64,000 nt of DNA from Cyprinodon diabolis (taxonomy: Eukaryota; Chordata; Actinopteri; Cyprinodontiformes; Cyprinodontidae), in NCBI GenBank assembly GCA_030533445.1, contig CM060070.1, positions 21,766,001-21,830,000 on the forward strand, in the 5' to 3' direction. Positions within the stretch are counted from its first letter, which is position 1, and every line of letters starts with the position of its first letter. Made by a program: the position numbers and the translations under genes. The notes beneath the pieces are model-generated. The model saw only the letters and a program-made list of their open reading frames with translations. It searched no databases and was not told the DNA's origin. Positions 46,748 to 60,289 of the stretch are shown here, in pieces.

Positions 46748-46820
<73 letters not shown>
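46360..46820. repeat. Diverged unclassified repeat with (TA)n, copy 1
   Basis: It shares with 48890-49800 the ordered pieces ACTGTCTTAA..AGCAGAG, TTGCTGAG.GGCCTT, ACACTAGCATGCATACATTA (one difference) and TAAGAATAAAATT, plus a (TA)n tract (46751-46818). It has no coding capacity. Confidence 0.5.
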
Positions 46821-46999
46821 CTAGATAAACCAGACAGTAAATCACACTTTTGTACACAGCGGTTAAATATGCTAACCTTGTGTCATGCTTTCTTAACTTT
46901 ACTGAGTCCCTTTAAAGCCAAGTACAGCTAACATCTCATTACTTCCTGGGTCAATAATACTATTAGGAAACCTTTTTCCTTGGTGCCAATGAGGCTTTG

Positions 47000-48880
47000 G
47001 CTCCACTCCCATCATTTTCTAGACCAGTGGCTGTTTACGACTGAGAGATTCATGCACAGCAGCATCACTAACGGTGGAAAGGCAGGTCTGAAAAAGCCTG
47101 CAAGGCACCGTGTCTTCCCAGTACTGACAGATGGCCCTGAGCTGTTCCACAGAGCAGAAGCATGGTGAGGGTTACAGGGTGGAGACTAGTCAACATTTGC
47201 TTCTTCTTTACAGTTTTGTACCTTCCATATTTGTGATTCAGCATTAATCAGGGCCTGTGACATACATTTTTCAAGCAAAATTCAGCTTTGGGATTCTCTT
47301 TTTTCCCCCACAGGATAACACTTGTTCATTTCTGTATGTACGTCAGGAACAGATGTACACAGCAAGAGCTGCATTCACACTTATGCTAGGTGAAGAATTA
47401 GGAGCCAAATAGCCCCATCAGAATTATATAACACATGCACAGAGAGGCAGCTTGTGCTTGGAGATGTGCCACAGCATTGTGCAGTATCTTCTGTCCCCTC
47501 ATCCATCCCTTATCGCTTTAGGCACATTCATTTTTGGAGCCAGAGTGTGCAGTTTACCATCCAGCCTAAACGTTACTTGTTAATGCAGTTCACAAATTGC
47601 AATATGATGTGCAAAATGTGAAGGTAATAAATTTAGTGGTTAACAGTAATGAAATGCAAGCTGCTACAGCTTTTACTGAATCATCGTTTTTTTACTGAGT
47701 AAGTGTATTAAAGCACTTAAAGCTGATCATTTATCTATTGAGGCAGATAGTATGAATCTAATCATACTGAGTGTTCTTTTAGCTATTGTTTCCAACCCTG
47801 TCCCTTTTCATATACTTTCATAAATATAATTGACTTAAGCTTGCTATTGATTCCAACCTTATTCTTTTTAGACTGCATTGACAACTCAAATACTTTGCAG
47901 GTCATCTTCAGCATTTCTTTCAGACTATATCTAAGTAGTGCCATGACAAGAAAGACAGTACCTTGAAAGATATGGTACAAAGTACGACGGCATCCATAGT
48001 TCTTCAGATAGAATCAGTAAAATCAACAGATAGTGTTTACAGGGTGAGAGGCGATTGCTGTTGATGGTTCGTGTGTGGCTTCCATTAAGCTAAAGGCTAG
48101 GAGGACATACTGCAGCACCATTTCTCAAATAGTTTTGTCAGGTCTGTCACATAGCTTGTTGTCTAGAGCAGCTGGATAGAACTCTGCGGACCGCTTTGAA
48201 AAAAAATCTGTCCAAATACTCTTTCAGCCTGAGACAATTCAATATGAAGGACCATCTATAGTAGCAGTAACAATTTGATCATTTGTATGTTGTATTAATT
48301 CTGGGCTTCTTAAATGTAACCTAATCAAAACTTGGGTTTAATTAATTAATTTTTTTTTTTTAAGATTTTATCTCACCTCACCTTATTATTTTATCCTGAT
48401 TAAATTTTAAAATATATTTATACACAGCCTTAAATGTATACATGCACCTTCACTTAATACAACATATCACTGAACAAGTTGCAGAAAAAGCAAAAAATAC
48501 TTTGACTAATATCAACTGGGTAATTGAATAGTTTTTATTAGAAAAGTAAATGTAATTTAAATTGGTTAGCTTACTTAGCTGTAAAAATGTATATTGGTGG
48601 TAAGGTTTGCGCTGTTCCATTTTTAGTGTATTTTGGGGAATGCTGTTCTTTTGAGACCCAACTATTCCCAACTTTCAACCATCTGGCACAAAGTGTAACA
48701 CTCAGAAGAAAGGTCTAAGGACTATTTTAAAGTGGCATCGACTAGAACACCAGTGCTTCTTTCTAAATGGAGGTCTCTTCTCCAACGATCTAAAGATAAC
48801 CCTTCAGTTTAGTCAATGGTATTAAGTTAGCTCATTAGCTGCTTAGAAACACAACAAGGTTGACAAAAGCTTAGGCTGAA
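47000..48880. other. Gene-poor intergenic DNA
   Basis: I see no convincing gene. Frames such as 46980-47168 and 47783-47980 have no recognisable domain or splice context. Confidence 0.4.
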
Positions 48881-48889
48881 AGGAAAATG

Positions 48890-49672
48890 TACAAGCTGCC
48901 AAATAAAGAGATACTTTTATTCACAAATTGCTTTATTTTCCTAGTCTTAGCAGAATACTGTCTTAATAGCAGAGGTGGAAGAACATTTGCCTGATTCTGC
49001 TGTAGCAGCAGTGGTTGGCGGTCAGAGGGTTCAGAAACATGTGGGCTCAGAAAAAGGTTTTTCTGACTCTTTTTCAAGGTCAGAAACATTAATCTGCATT
49101 CATAACCTAAACTCCAAATAACCCATTCTCTTAATTTAGTAGCATTTCTCTCGGCTGCACTGCTTCTATTATATTTATGTGGTTGCTATATTTTTTGTCT
49201 AATCAGATTTCAGCCTTAGCGTGTCACTATTATGTCAATCAAATCTGCAAAGATCATTCAGAGTCAATAGTGCTAGCTGACGTTACCTTAATAACATTAG
49301 TGAGGAGAGTTTCAACCAATCTTCAACCACTCAGATTTCAGATTTACTCCACTTAGCCAGCTAGCAACTCTTCTCTACTTTTCTTATATCTGATTGGTCA
49401 GTTAGGGCAAAACGTTTACAGGCAAGTTAAGATAGCAACAATCTACGACTAAGACTTCCTGCACAAAGCCAGAAGAATGGATTTGGTTTATAAATAATCA
49501 GCATCTCTGTTGAGTGTGATATATTTCATTTTCATGCTTAATGCGCTATTTTATCTGGTAATTATATGCATATTGAATCTGAATGGCTACCGATGATTGC
49601 TGAGGGGCCTTTCTTTCTCTCAAAAAACAAATATACTCTTACACTAGCATGCATACATTAAATCAATGTCTC

Positions 49673-49754
<82 letters not shown>

Positions 49755-49800
49755 GAGACTTATATATCTATATATATATATATACATTATAAGAATAAAA
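48890..49800. repeat. Diverged unclassified repeat with (TA)n, copy 2
   Basis: The longer partner of 46360-46820, with the same ordered landmarks. Its (TA)n tract (about 49675-49752) is bracketed by TCTCATTATA and TATAATGAGA, making a large potential hairpin. Confidence 0.5.
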
Positions 49801-51040
49801 TTAACAGGTTAGAATGTTTGAAATATCTATTTATGTAAATTTCCCTCAGAGGTTAAATGAACTTCCAATGTCACAGTTTATTTGATCAACTATGCCGTTT
49901 ACACACTGATACGTAACCCTTGCTCGTAAATTTGTTATGCAGAAACAGAAAATAGTCCACAGTCACTGGCTGGATTAATTTCCATTCTTCTTTCCTTTTT
50001 CAACAACCCAGCAATTTTCTTTTTCCTTAGCTTGCTTTATGCCAGTATGTCAATCCCAATTTGCTCTATCCAGTAGTGGCTGCTGGTCTCTTAAACAGGG
50101 GAGGCTCAATGGTTCTAATTAATTCCAAATGTAACATATTGCATTATCAAATGTGAAACAAAACACATTACTACAAAGGGTAAAAATAGCTGCTGTGAAC
50201 CACTCTGAAATAATAAACTCCAGCGTTATCATCAAAGCAGCATTAAATCTAGGACACATTGGGCTGTTCCAATGGAAAATAATCAATAACACATTAGGTT
50301 TTGAAATGGATAAAGCAAGCAAACGTTATGGTTCTACCACTATCCCCACCTCCAGCCTGTTAAATATGTGTTTAATATCTCTAAAAGTTTAAACCCTAAA
50401 ACCAACAGATAAACAATTCAGGTAAACTCTACTTAACTTTCCCTTTGGTAGTGAACCCAGCATTTAAATTGGAACCGATATATTCTAGCTTATACAGCTT
50501 TGTAGTATGGGGTTGCAGCAAATCAAAAATACATTTGAACCAGTCTAAATATTATTTCTTTTTTTATGTCATTATTGTAATATATTGCATTTGCCAGGTG
50601 GCCCAGTGTTAAAAGTGTATTCCTGCTTATTATAATTGCATGTACATTTCTGAGCATAGGGGGATTTAATCATGTTCTGGGAAGTTCTGGTCATATTCCT
50701 TTGGTAATAAAACTGTAATGAAACATGTTTTCAGAGCCAACATCACAGTTGTAACACCTTTCATATTTTTTTAAGTTTCAGAAACCATTGTGCTCATTTT
50801 TTGTTTTCTATTCTTGAACTGAAAGAAAGGCGATGAGAATGAGTGCTGTTGTGGAAGGTAAGGGAAATTAACACATTGAAAGAATAAAAGAAAAGAAGAG
50901 ATTGCCTCAAAGTAAACAATACGCAAACTGTAATTAACTGACCTGACTTCTATTAGAAGCTTTATGTGAGGAAAATTGTTTCTACAGCTTGATGCACTGA
51001 ACCATGCATTTGATACTACAGTTCTGCTGCCGTTATCTGT
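49801..51040. other. Gene-poor intergenic DNA
   Basis: No gene recognised. A short piece near 50070-50110 (AGTGGCTGCTGGT) weakly resembles the start of the hAT at 62616 and may be a fragment of that family. Confidence 0.35.
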
Positions 51041-51420
51041 AACCCTTTCAATCCACTGCCCTTTATTCCCTTGAAGTGTCAAGTAATCGCACGGTTGCCA
51101 GGGTCACCGTTTCTGAGGCGGTAATCTGATTGCCCAATAATTGCCATTATGTAAGAAAATAGAAGTGAACTGGGGTCCAGCCTTAGCCTTTGCATCACTA
51201 TGCTTTATTCTCAGCATTGACATAGTCCTGGTGGTAGGGTGATTAATGTGATAGGTGGAATTTGTCTTGTTATGTTGACACCAGCTAATAAATTCCTTGT
51301 AAACAGGCAGTCAAAGCTGTTAATGCATCATCATAATCCAGGATTAGGAGGTGCCAGGCATGGCTAATAAATACAATTAGACATTGGCAAAATTAATTTG
51401 CCCATACTCTGGCTTTCTTC
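51040..51420. promoter_or_regulatory. Candidate conserved noncoding element 1
   Basis: A non-repetitive block dense in homeodomain-like TAAT cores, with a forkhead-like TGTAAACAGGC at about 51298 and TGCATCATCATAATCC at about 51324. It has no coding frame. Compositional resemblance to vertebrate enhancers is the only support. Confidence 0.25.
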
Positions 51421-52121
51421 CATTTTGTCCATCCTGGTGAAACCTTAAGTCTGTCGTGAGATCCTGCTATTTTGCCATGGGATATTCCCATGAAAAATCT
51501 CCTCATTAAATAGGAAATATCATGTGCTTTTTACAGTTTGTAGCTTTTTGAAAATCAGATCTAATAAAAGTTTTGATTAGACAAAATACTGCTAGCTTTG
51601 CATTTCAGATCTAGTGTGATTATTAAATTACTGAAAGTCAAATCTAATCAAAACTCCAAAAATCCATATTTTGTCTTGGTACTGTTACTAACCAGCTTCC
51701 CTGTTCCTGCTGAAGCAATACATTCCAATGTCATGATGCTACCGCAAACTTGTCTTATAGTAAATGTTGTGTGTGTAGTGTCATAGTATTTCTTCAATCA
51801 TTGGGCCCGAACTGAAATCCCAATAGGGAGTGCTAAGCTGCTTGTGCAGACAAAGATTTGTACATTCAAATGCAGAGATGGAATCTGAGGCGGTTTCTTG
51901 CAGATTTGATATCCAAAAGTGGCAACAGAAGCAAAAATCCAAAATAACAAAATGCAGAAAACCATGCAAAATACCATGAGACATCAGGAAAAACACACAT
52001 GAGGAGCCAAGAAACGATGAGAATCCCGACAACAATAACTGAAGAGGAGGAGTATATATGTCAAAGAGAACAAAGAATGGGTTAATCAACTGATTGGGAG
52101 CAGGTGTGGACAAAAGAATCT

Positions 52122-52333
52122 GTCTATTTCTTTTTTTCTTTCTTTTTCTTTTCTTTACGGCACTAGTAGCTTGTTTTTTGGACAGTAGGCTGACAGGAAA
52201 GGGGGTATAAGAGAGGGGGAGAGACATGCGGCAAAGGACCCAATGTCAGATTCCAACCCGGGTCGGCCGCGACGAGGACTAAGGCCCCCGTACATGGGTC
52301 GTAAATGCTAACCACTGCACCAGCTGCACGCCC
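52122..52333 (-). mobile_element. tRNA-derived SINE
   Basis: Read on the minus strand from 52333, it has a polymerase III A-box-like TGGTGCAGTGGTTAGC and a B-box-like GGGTTGGAATC. A pyrimidine-rich body (CTCTCCCCCTCTC, CCTTTCCTGTC) follows, then an A-rich tail. It is flanked by an exact 14-bp duplication GGACAAAAGAATCT (52108-52121 and 52334-52347). This is a known teleost SINE style. Confidence 0.88.
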
Positions 52334-53399
52334 GGACAAAAGAATCTAGAGGGGAGCAAGAGAAAGGAGAATGACACAAGAGGCAAACCGAGGGTAAACA
52401 AGAAAAACATAAGAACTCAAATACAACAACAAAATAAACAACTAGAATAACACAAAATGGAACCAATGGGAACTCAAAAAGAAAACTTAAACAGAACCAA
52501 AACCATGACAGTAGATATGTTGCAGGGGCTAAAAAAGTTGCATGCACAATTGAAAATAGGTGCAAAATTGGTGCAGACAGCCCTACTCAGATAAGGACTC
52601 TACATATTCTACTAACTGTCACAATGACGCATTTGGGAAAGGAGAGTTTATTTTGTGTATACCATAGAAACACATAATTTCAAAAAGCACTGCACATATA
52701 TTTCAGGTGTGATTGCTATGTGGAGAAAACGTTAAACCAAAAAGAAAAAGGACATTTTCTCTTTTTCAGAAAAAAAAGACTTATTGCCTATAAGATAACT
52801 TGATGGCACAAACACAGTGGAGTAGCCTCTAGCATCTGGATCTTTTTAACCATCATAACCAGTCAAGGTCATCGTTTCAATTTATGAAAGAGATGTCATT
52901 TGGAAATATCCATCACATTATCTTTCCAGAAAACCCTAGACACACAAAAAACATTTTCAAAGAATGGGGAATTGCTTTTTTTTTTCTTGTACTAAAGATA
53001 ACGTTACAGTTTTTTGTTCAGAAAAAAAAAAAAGATTAGTAACTAGCAGAGGTTTTTCCAAAGACAAAAAAAAAGAAAGATGGTTTAAAAACTGTATAGT
53101 GACAAAAAAGACAAGTGCACAGCGACGTCGCAGCCTGACAGCTCTCCACCTTTGGACAGCATGCCAGAGAAACTGCAATGCGAAAATGTTTTGTTTCACT
53201 CCTACATCAAAAATAAATCCCTGAAGAACACAGGAGTGGTAACTCCTAAATTGTTATTAGATAGGCCATCCAAGCATCCATGAGCTTTCTATCACTCTTG
53301 GCTAAAAATCTTTGTCATTGACTGTTATTAAGTTGTGAGACCACTTTTGTTGTTATTATTTTTTGTCTTATTTTTATCACCTTGAATTGAAACTTTTAA

Positions 53400-53720
53400 G
53401 ACACTTCCCGCTACCATCACCTTTCACAACCAGCCCATCCCATTACCCGAATGATGGTCAATTGAGATGATCAATTTGCATAATGGAGCATTAAATTGGG
53501 CCCATCAAACCCAACTCTCAGCAGCGTGCTCCCATGGAGGGCTCACCGAGAATAGCAATTGCTCTTGAAGGGGCTGCGTGTATCCTCCTTGCTGGAGTAT
53601 CCTCTCGCTGTGCAGGCAGGATCATTTGGCTGGTAAATGTAGCACCAACCACTGAATAATGTAGGCTCTTATTCATGAGTAATCTTCCACAGGATTGATG
53701 GAGTCATGCTAAAGGTGAAT
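53400..53720. promoter_or_regulatory. Candidate conserved noncoding element 2
   Basis: A non-repetitive, compositionally balanced block with a perfect octamer ATTTGCAT at 53474-53481, followed by TAATGG and CATTAAATTGG. No frame or repeat signature explains it. Regulatory function is inferred only. Confidence 0.3.
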
Positions 53721-55589
53721 TAAAGAATGATAAACAAAAAAAAGAATCAGTTAGAGTGTTAAAAAGCAGAATTGGGACAGAGAAGGAGCACTTTAACTGC
53801 AATGTAATGTGGAAATATTCAATAAAAATCCTTTATGTAATTTATAGATGGATTCCTAATGTGACCAATAATCATTCCTTTGAGAAGAAGCAGATTCATT
53901 TGATTAACATTTACCAAGAAAATCTAACGCTGCTATCTTAGACAGATTATCTAAGCCTTTTAGAGGCATGTCAGAGCCTAAGAACCTGTGAGAGATTGCA
54001 TCCAAGGAGCTGCCTGGAAAAGACGGTGATGGACTGTGATTGATGTATGTGTGCGGTGTGAGTGGCACAAAAAAACTGAGATAGAGCCATCTTGGGCTTC
54101 CTCTCTTCCATGTTGGCATTGTTTAAGTGAGTCTCTCTGGGGGATATGTTGTCTGGAGTACAATATGGCAGGAGCTCCTTGATGTCCAGGTTTTGTTAAC
54201 GCACTGTTGTAAAGGCCTTTTTGGCATCGCATGATTTATGTAGCTGGCAGCTGAATCAAATTTCATGAACTTAAATGCACTGTAAAATTGAGTTGGATGA
54301 CAGTCCTCAAATAGAATGTGACATGAAAGGGTCTTTTTGTGGCATTTATTACATTTTCACTATGGGTCTCTGTTGAGAATACCCTAGGCACAATTGATTT
54401 ACCCATGTCATGAGGGGTACCTGGAAACTTTATTTCTAATGCATGAGTCCTACTTTTCCTCTGCCACAGGCAGCCTGCTGGACTGCTGGCAGCCCCTCAA
54501 CTCCTGACAGGTGATTGACATTAAAGTACCAAGGGGTTTTAAAGTAGTTGTGAAGCGATGATCTGATTTGATCTTTATTATGAAGCCTTGGACAGATTTG
54601 ACTATAGTCAGTGCATGAAAGGGTTTGGTGGAAGGTAATCCTGCCTTTGGACAACAAAATGAAAGAATGTTTAACAAAATATTTAGAAAGAATACTTTTA
54701 AAAATGAAATATTGAATTTCTTAGAAAAAGTAAAGAACATCAGTGTGTGACGGAAACTGTTGGAAAGTTCATTCCTAAAAAGAATGTGATGCATTTAAAG
54801 GTCATAAAAGAACAACATATGACTTGGAATTGGATAAAGAGCCTAGCTATTGGCCAATGTTGTTTTTGTCAACGATAACAAAATTAATTCATTGATGCTC
54901 ATTTAAAAAATTTTGATCCATCATGATACTCACTTATTCGGAGGGTAAGGGTGGGGCTGATGACTATCTTGAACAGAAGGCAAGACATTGGTAACACCCT
55001 ATACAGCTAACCTGTCTATCACAGAAAAAAAAACATAGACACACAGACATAGGCATTCATGTACAGGCACACGTATACTAGATATAGGATTTTATCTTGA
55101 AATATTCAAAATAAGAGGCCCTAAAATATGTGTGCATTTTTTAACATGTTTAACAAGGGGCATGTTGCAAGTCATCAACAAAGATTGCTGTTCAAAATGT
55201 AAGATATGCAAATCACTTTAGTTCTGCCCCATTCAAATTTGTAGATTCTCTACAAAAAGTTGAGAGTGGTTGTAAAAGAAAGATCAGATTTTAAGCCATG
55301 TAGTTGGAGGTACAGCGATACAAATTATTTTCAAAATAATAATTATAATATGGAGCTGAAGAACTGAAGAAACACATTGCTTTCCTTCATCCATCTGCGA
55401 CACAGTAAATCAGCTTTGAACCACACCTCCACGAAAGCCAATCGGTATCCAAAGTTCATCTTAAAAGGCCTCCGATACGCACCTCTCTGCTCCTGTGCAC
55501 AGGCGGTGGTTGCGCTGTGTGACTTCATTCAGATGACACCATTTCAACCCACCTCCAGCCCCTCCTCCACCTTCATAGCCAAAGCTTCA
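53721..55589. other. Gene-poor intergenic DNA
   Basis: No gene recognised. The stretch 54120-54290 is non-repetitive and may be part of a regulatory region, but nothing specific marks it. Confidence 0.35.
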
Positions 55590-56110
55590 TCAGAGTGTCA
55601 TTTCTCCCGGGGTCTTACTGCGTTCCCTGTCTCATCTTAACCGGTCCGGCAGAAAACCGCCATGTTGAGCCTGGTTCTGCCAGAGGTTTCTTCCCAATGG
55701 GGAGTTTTTCCTCCCCACTCTCGCTTCATGCTAACTCATCATGGACAGGTTCTCTCAACCTGTGTTATCTAACTGGACCTCTATCTTCCAGGTCCCTGAG
55801 TGAAGCTCTAGTATCAGCCCATGCAGTCCACTGGATCTCTCCATAAAGCTCAGCAGATCGTCTCGCTAACCAGCAGTCTACAGACTGACCAACTTCATCT
55901 ATCTCCACTCCACCACCAGTTTCAGGCCTGGGGGGAAAACAGCCCTGTTCTTTGCTCCTGTTCATGCATATCTATCAAAATTAAGCGATATGTTTCCTGC
56001 CGAGGTCTGAGCTCCAAAGACAAAGTAATTGTATCAATACATTTCTCCTAATTGTCTTTCCTCTTCGTGTGAGTTCTTCCGATTGAAATGATATAAAATG
56101 ATTAGAGTGC
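55590..56110 (-). repeat. Common teleost interspersed repeat, copy 2 (inverted)
   Basis: Contains GCCAGAGGTTTCTTCC and GGGGAGTTTTTCCTCCCCACT, the reverse complement of the AGTGGAGAGGAAAAACTCCC part of copy 1. It ends near GATTAGAGTGCTTTAAATAGG. Frames inside it are repeat sequence. Confidence 0.55.
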
Positions 56111-56930
56111 TTTAAATAGGTAGCCCATCTCTAAGGGCTAAAAACAAGAGTAAAACAGAAAATGATGAATATAACCAAAGTTACCTATAAAAAATGAAAT
56201 ATCATAAAACATGAGAAAGTTGTCCTTGTCTGTTTATCCCCTTCAAGGTTTTCCTATCTTAAAACTGGTGGCAATTTATAATTAGGATGGAGGAGAGGAG
56301 AGGAGAGGATGAGTTGTTGCTCAAAGATTATCATATTATGTGTATACTTTGTAAAAGAAATGTATAAGAATGATGTCGTTATCGAATTCCAACTGTTGGA
56401 AAGAAAGCAATGACATACAGGTTGATTCAAATAAAAAGCCAGCCTAAAGTTTGAAAAAAGTGTTGATATCTGTTAGCAGTAAGATTAAGTAGACTGCAAG
56501 GTACAATCAGCACAGAAAAGATTTTAAAAGGAATAGCCCTCAGCCTGAAAAATGTATAACATTGAGATATGTTTTATGTCTAAACATAGAAATGTATTAG
56601 AAATAATTTCCTTTTCTTTAAATTTGGAAACGACTATTGTGATTCATATTTGTTTGTCGGGGTGTTTAGAGTTTTCTAACTTTACACATTTGTTTTGTCA
56701 ATTTATGTGAATGAAGTCTATACATATGTTATATTTACCTTACATTTGATAAGTGAGATTGCCTAAAGATATCTGAAGTCCCTGTGACTGTGCATTCTTT
56801 GGTATCTTTCTTTAGACAGTAGATGTTTATTTAAATGTGCCTCATTTCAAATCTGCAAAATCATATTCGTGTGCAAGCCTGGGAACATCTTTTATTCTAC
56901 TCTATGTGAATCTGGAGCCTTGCACTTCCT
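56111..56930. other. Gene-poor intergenic DNA
   Basis: AT-rich, with a short GAGGAGAGGAGAG run near 56288. No gene recognised. Confidence 0.35.
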
Positions 56931-57219
56931 GGTTTGGGGGATTAAATCGTTAGACATTACATGTATGAGATGAGTCGGATTTACCTAATAGGCAACATAA
57001 CAGGCAATGATGAAATACATCTGAAGTTCTCGTTCCTTTTCAGTATCTGGTCTAGGCTGAACAAGAGCAATCTGGTGTTTATACTCAAGACTAACACTGA
57101 GGCTAGAGTAAAAACACCCTGCTTTCTGACCAGAACCTACTGCTTTCCTTATTTCATTCTAAATGTCAGGCCCGAAAGACAACATGACTGAGTATTTGCT
57201 CCTCCATGCTCTAGATCCA

Positions 57220-57430
57220 TAACATTAGCATAAATGGGGAATAAATTATTTCAGCCATGATGGAGCTGATTATGCAGAGACAATAAAGGCAGGGGAAAGG
57301 AGTTATAATTACAAGATGACCTATGTCGCCTTTCCACCATCACCAGTGTACCAGAGCTCTGCTGGTATTTCATGAGTGAATTGGTAATTACCTGATAAAA
57401 ACTGCAGGAAACATTGGAGAGATATTATCA
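57220..57430. promoter_or_regulatory. Candidate conserved noncoding element 3
   Basis: A non-repetitive block with ATAAATTATTTCAGCC, GACAATAAAGG (SOX-like) and GGTAATTACC (a palindromic homeodomain site). No coding frame. Tentative. Confidence 0.25.
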
Positions 57431-60280
57431 TTGTTTTACTTGTCCACTTACTTAAAAACTAAACTCTTGCTTTCTCACATGGATAGATAAGCAGACAGCT
57501 AGTTACATCTTAACCCATTGCCCTTTAGGATTAGGGTAGTTATATTGTATTTAGACATAATGGGGAGTCAAAAACAATGAAGGTATCATAAAAAGTATAG
57601 CATGGTACTTTTGCAAAAATAAGCTTATATGGTTCTGGATTAATTAATTCTCTTACATGTTCATACCCCTATGTATACCTGTAAGCAAACCACCTAAACC
57701 TTGGCACTTATTCCACATCAGTTTTTTTTTTCTTCTTTTTTTCATTAGTTTTTCATACCATCAAAAACCTTAATTTATAGTTTATTAGTTTCTGACTGTC
57801 TTTTCTTTTAGTATTTATTTGGTTTTGGATTTTGGTCCCAAAATAAATCCTAAATTACTTTCAAGTAGTTGGTATGATTTATTGGTGTCATTAAACCACA
57901 TTCCTTATAGTGGATTATCAAAAATCTCTGTCATTCATTATTTACCATACTGCCTATAATAGCTATAACTTTTGCATTTAGATAAAAGCAAAAACAGAAC
58001 TTCTACAAATGACAAAACCAACCAAAAATAATAAAAATATATATATATAAAGTATGAATGAAATTTTTTTTCTTCTGTTTTTTGTTTGCTTTATAATTCT
58101 ATATACTTTTGCGTAATAATTTTAAATAGCTTCACTGTGTATATGAAACTTAAAAAGTAAGGAAAAAAGAAGAATAATTATCATTTTAAAATTTTGACTG
58201 GTTCTTTATATTTTAGTAAGAAATAGGAAAAAAGATGTTCTGTCAAATGTTGAAATTGTTGTTTGAGATGCTTCAAAGGCGGATAATTTTTCTCTCCCTT
58301 AAATTCCTGTTGTTTACTCTTATCTTTGTGAGCTGACTAACACTGTTGCTGCCACTGCAATATAAAACAGGTCATGCAAAGCACCAAATCTCCTTATACA
58401 TGAAATGTCTGGTAATTTCTGTACATTCTGAGTAAACCTGCTCTCTGTTTCCATATATGCCATGTTATTTGGGGTCCTGTCGTCTCTTTAATGGATGCGT
58501 GTAACTTTCGATGTGCTGTAGTTCTAATTATAGCATGTACATTAAAATAAATGCTTTTAAATTTATAGTGTTCTCTTGAATCATGACACATCTCTGTTTC
58601 TTTTCTTTTTCACATCTACTTGAAATTTTGGAATGTAATCTTGATTCTCAATAAGAACCCCCGGGTGGTTTGGTGAAAATCTAGTATTAAAAAGTACACC
58701 AGTAAAGCTTAGCATGGGATTAAATGACATTGCTTTTGAGTCATGCGCACAACTGGTTTGAACCAGTCTATAGCACATGATGTAGCTGCTTGCTACAATG
58801 CATGGCTTCTTTGTTAATCAAGCTTTGTGTGCAATAATGTCAAATACATGGTAAGGCATTGTGGGGTGTTTTTTAATCTAGCTAATATTAAAGGCAGATT
58901 TACAACAGTGTGATGATTTATTAAGTAATAGATATAAGACAGAAAACCCTGTGTTACACTGCTATTCTATGGAATAATCTGAGCTTCTTAAATATATGCA
59001 TTATTAGATCTCCTTTTCTCATTTCAAACAATGCTATCTGTGAATGGTCATTGTTAAGCTTTCTAGTTGCATCTTATTAGCCCAGACACAAGCTTTGAAA
59101 GGGTCTTTTTATCTGCATTAGTTGGAATTTATAAAGGAGGTGTAACATGTTGAACTGCTACTCATTGATAAAACCGAGGGGGGTTGAATAATATAATTCA
59201 AAAGGCTTTATCCTCAAATGGAAGTCTTGGGATGTGCCAGGCACTCAGCCGTACAGCCCACAACCAGCCAGTACAACGAAGTAGGGATTGCGACCTCCAC
59301 ATCAGAATGTTTTTGAAAGAGAGAATAAGATGAAGCAAGGAAATAGAAAGCTGGATGTGTGAAATAAGGGTGTCTTGCTGGTGGCAGGTTTTATCTTTTG
59401 GTGTTGCTGCTGCATAAAATCAGCACCTTAAAAATAACATATGTTGGTCATGTCCAAGGGCTGCCTTTAAGTAAAAAAATGTTTTTACTTTATGTCATGA
59501 TGAAAATAATTGAAAGGTTCAAACCTTAATTTTGAGACTTGGTGAGTGATTAAGGCTAACTAACAGGGTGAGCCAAATGAGTTAACCCTGAGTGACACAA
59601 GCAAATATGTTGAAAGATGTTCTGAATTATTTACACTGGAAAACGAAGCACCCAACTTTAAAGGCACTCCTCTTCCTTCCCCTGTAATAATGTTGACTGT
59701 ATTAGCACAAACGAGCAACACGCATACGTATATGTTGCAGTCTGAGTGGGAATCAAAGTGAGATCACACACCATTTCGTCATTTCAGCTCTGCCTTCCCA
59801 CTGCTTGCTTTGAAGTGCCAGGCTGCAAAGAATAATGAGAATGCAAGGTCATTTCTGATGACGGGTTGCAGCCCACATATACATGCACACACAGAAATCA
59901 TTGTAGAAGGCACAGAAAAATTGGAGGATAGGGAATTCTGAAGAGAGCGGAGTACAGTATCAGCTAAAAGATTATACAGTGCTACTAATGCTGAGAGGAG
60001 CTATTTAAATGAAATGTGCAGGATCATGACTTCTACTTGACACATCATTTGAGCAAAGTACTTGAAATTTGCCCATGAAAAATAGAGTTGACTCTAAAGC
60101 AGCTGCTTATACCTTGTAAATAAGAGGTTACATCCAAATTCATGATCTGTTGTTGACTGCCAGCGGATTCCATGAATGTGAACTGCTGTCTCACAGGAAA
60201 TATCAAAGCCATTTTTTGTGTTATAATAAAGCTGTAAGGGTTATGCAAACACTCTTGTTTTCATGATAGACAGAAGAATA
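57431..60280. other. Gene-poor intergenic DNA
   Basis: No gene recognised. The sub-blocks 59200-59350 and 59780-59900 are non-repetitive and of mixed composition; the rest is AT-rich. Confidence 0.35.
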
Positions 60281-60289
60281 AATGTGACC

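Noticed and set aside
51781..52227. 148-codon minus-strand frame
   Set aside because: It runs through the pyrimidine-rich body of the SINE and has no domain.
52250..52333. tRNA gene
   Set aside because: A- and B-box-like pieces are present, but no full cloverleaf is seen, and a 14-bp duplication and SINE body show it is a retroposon.
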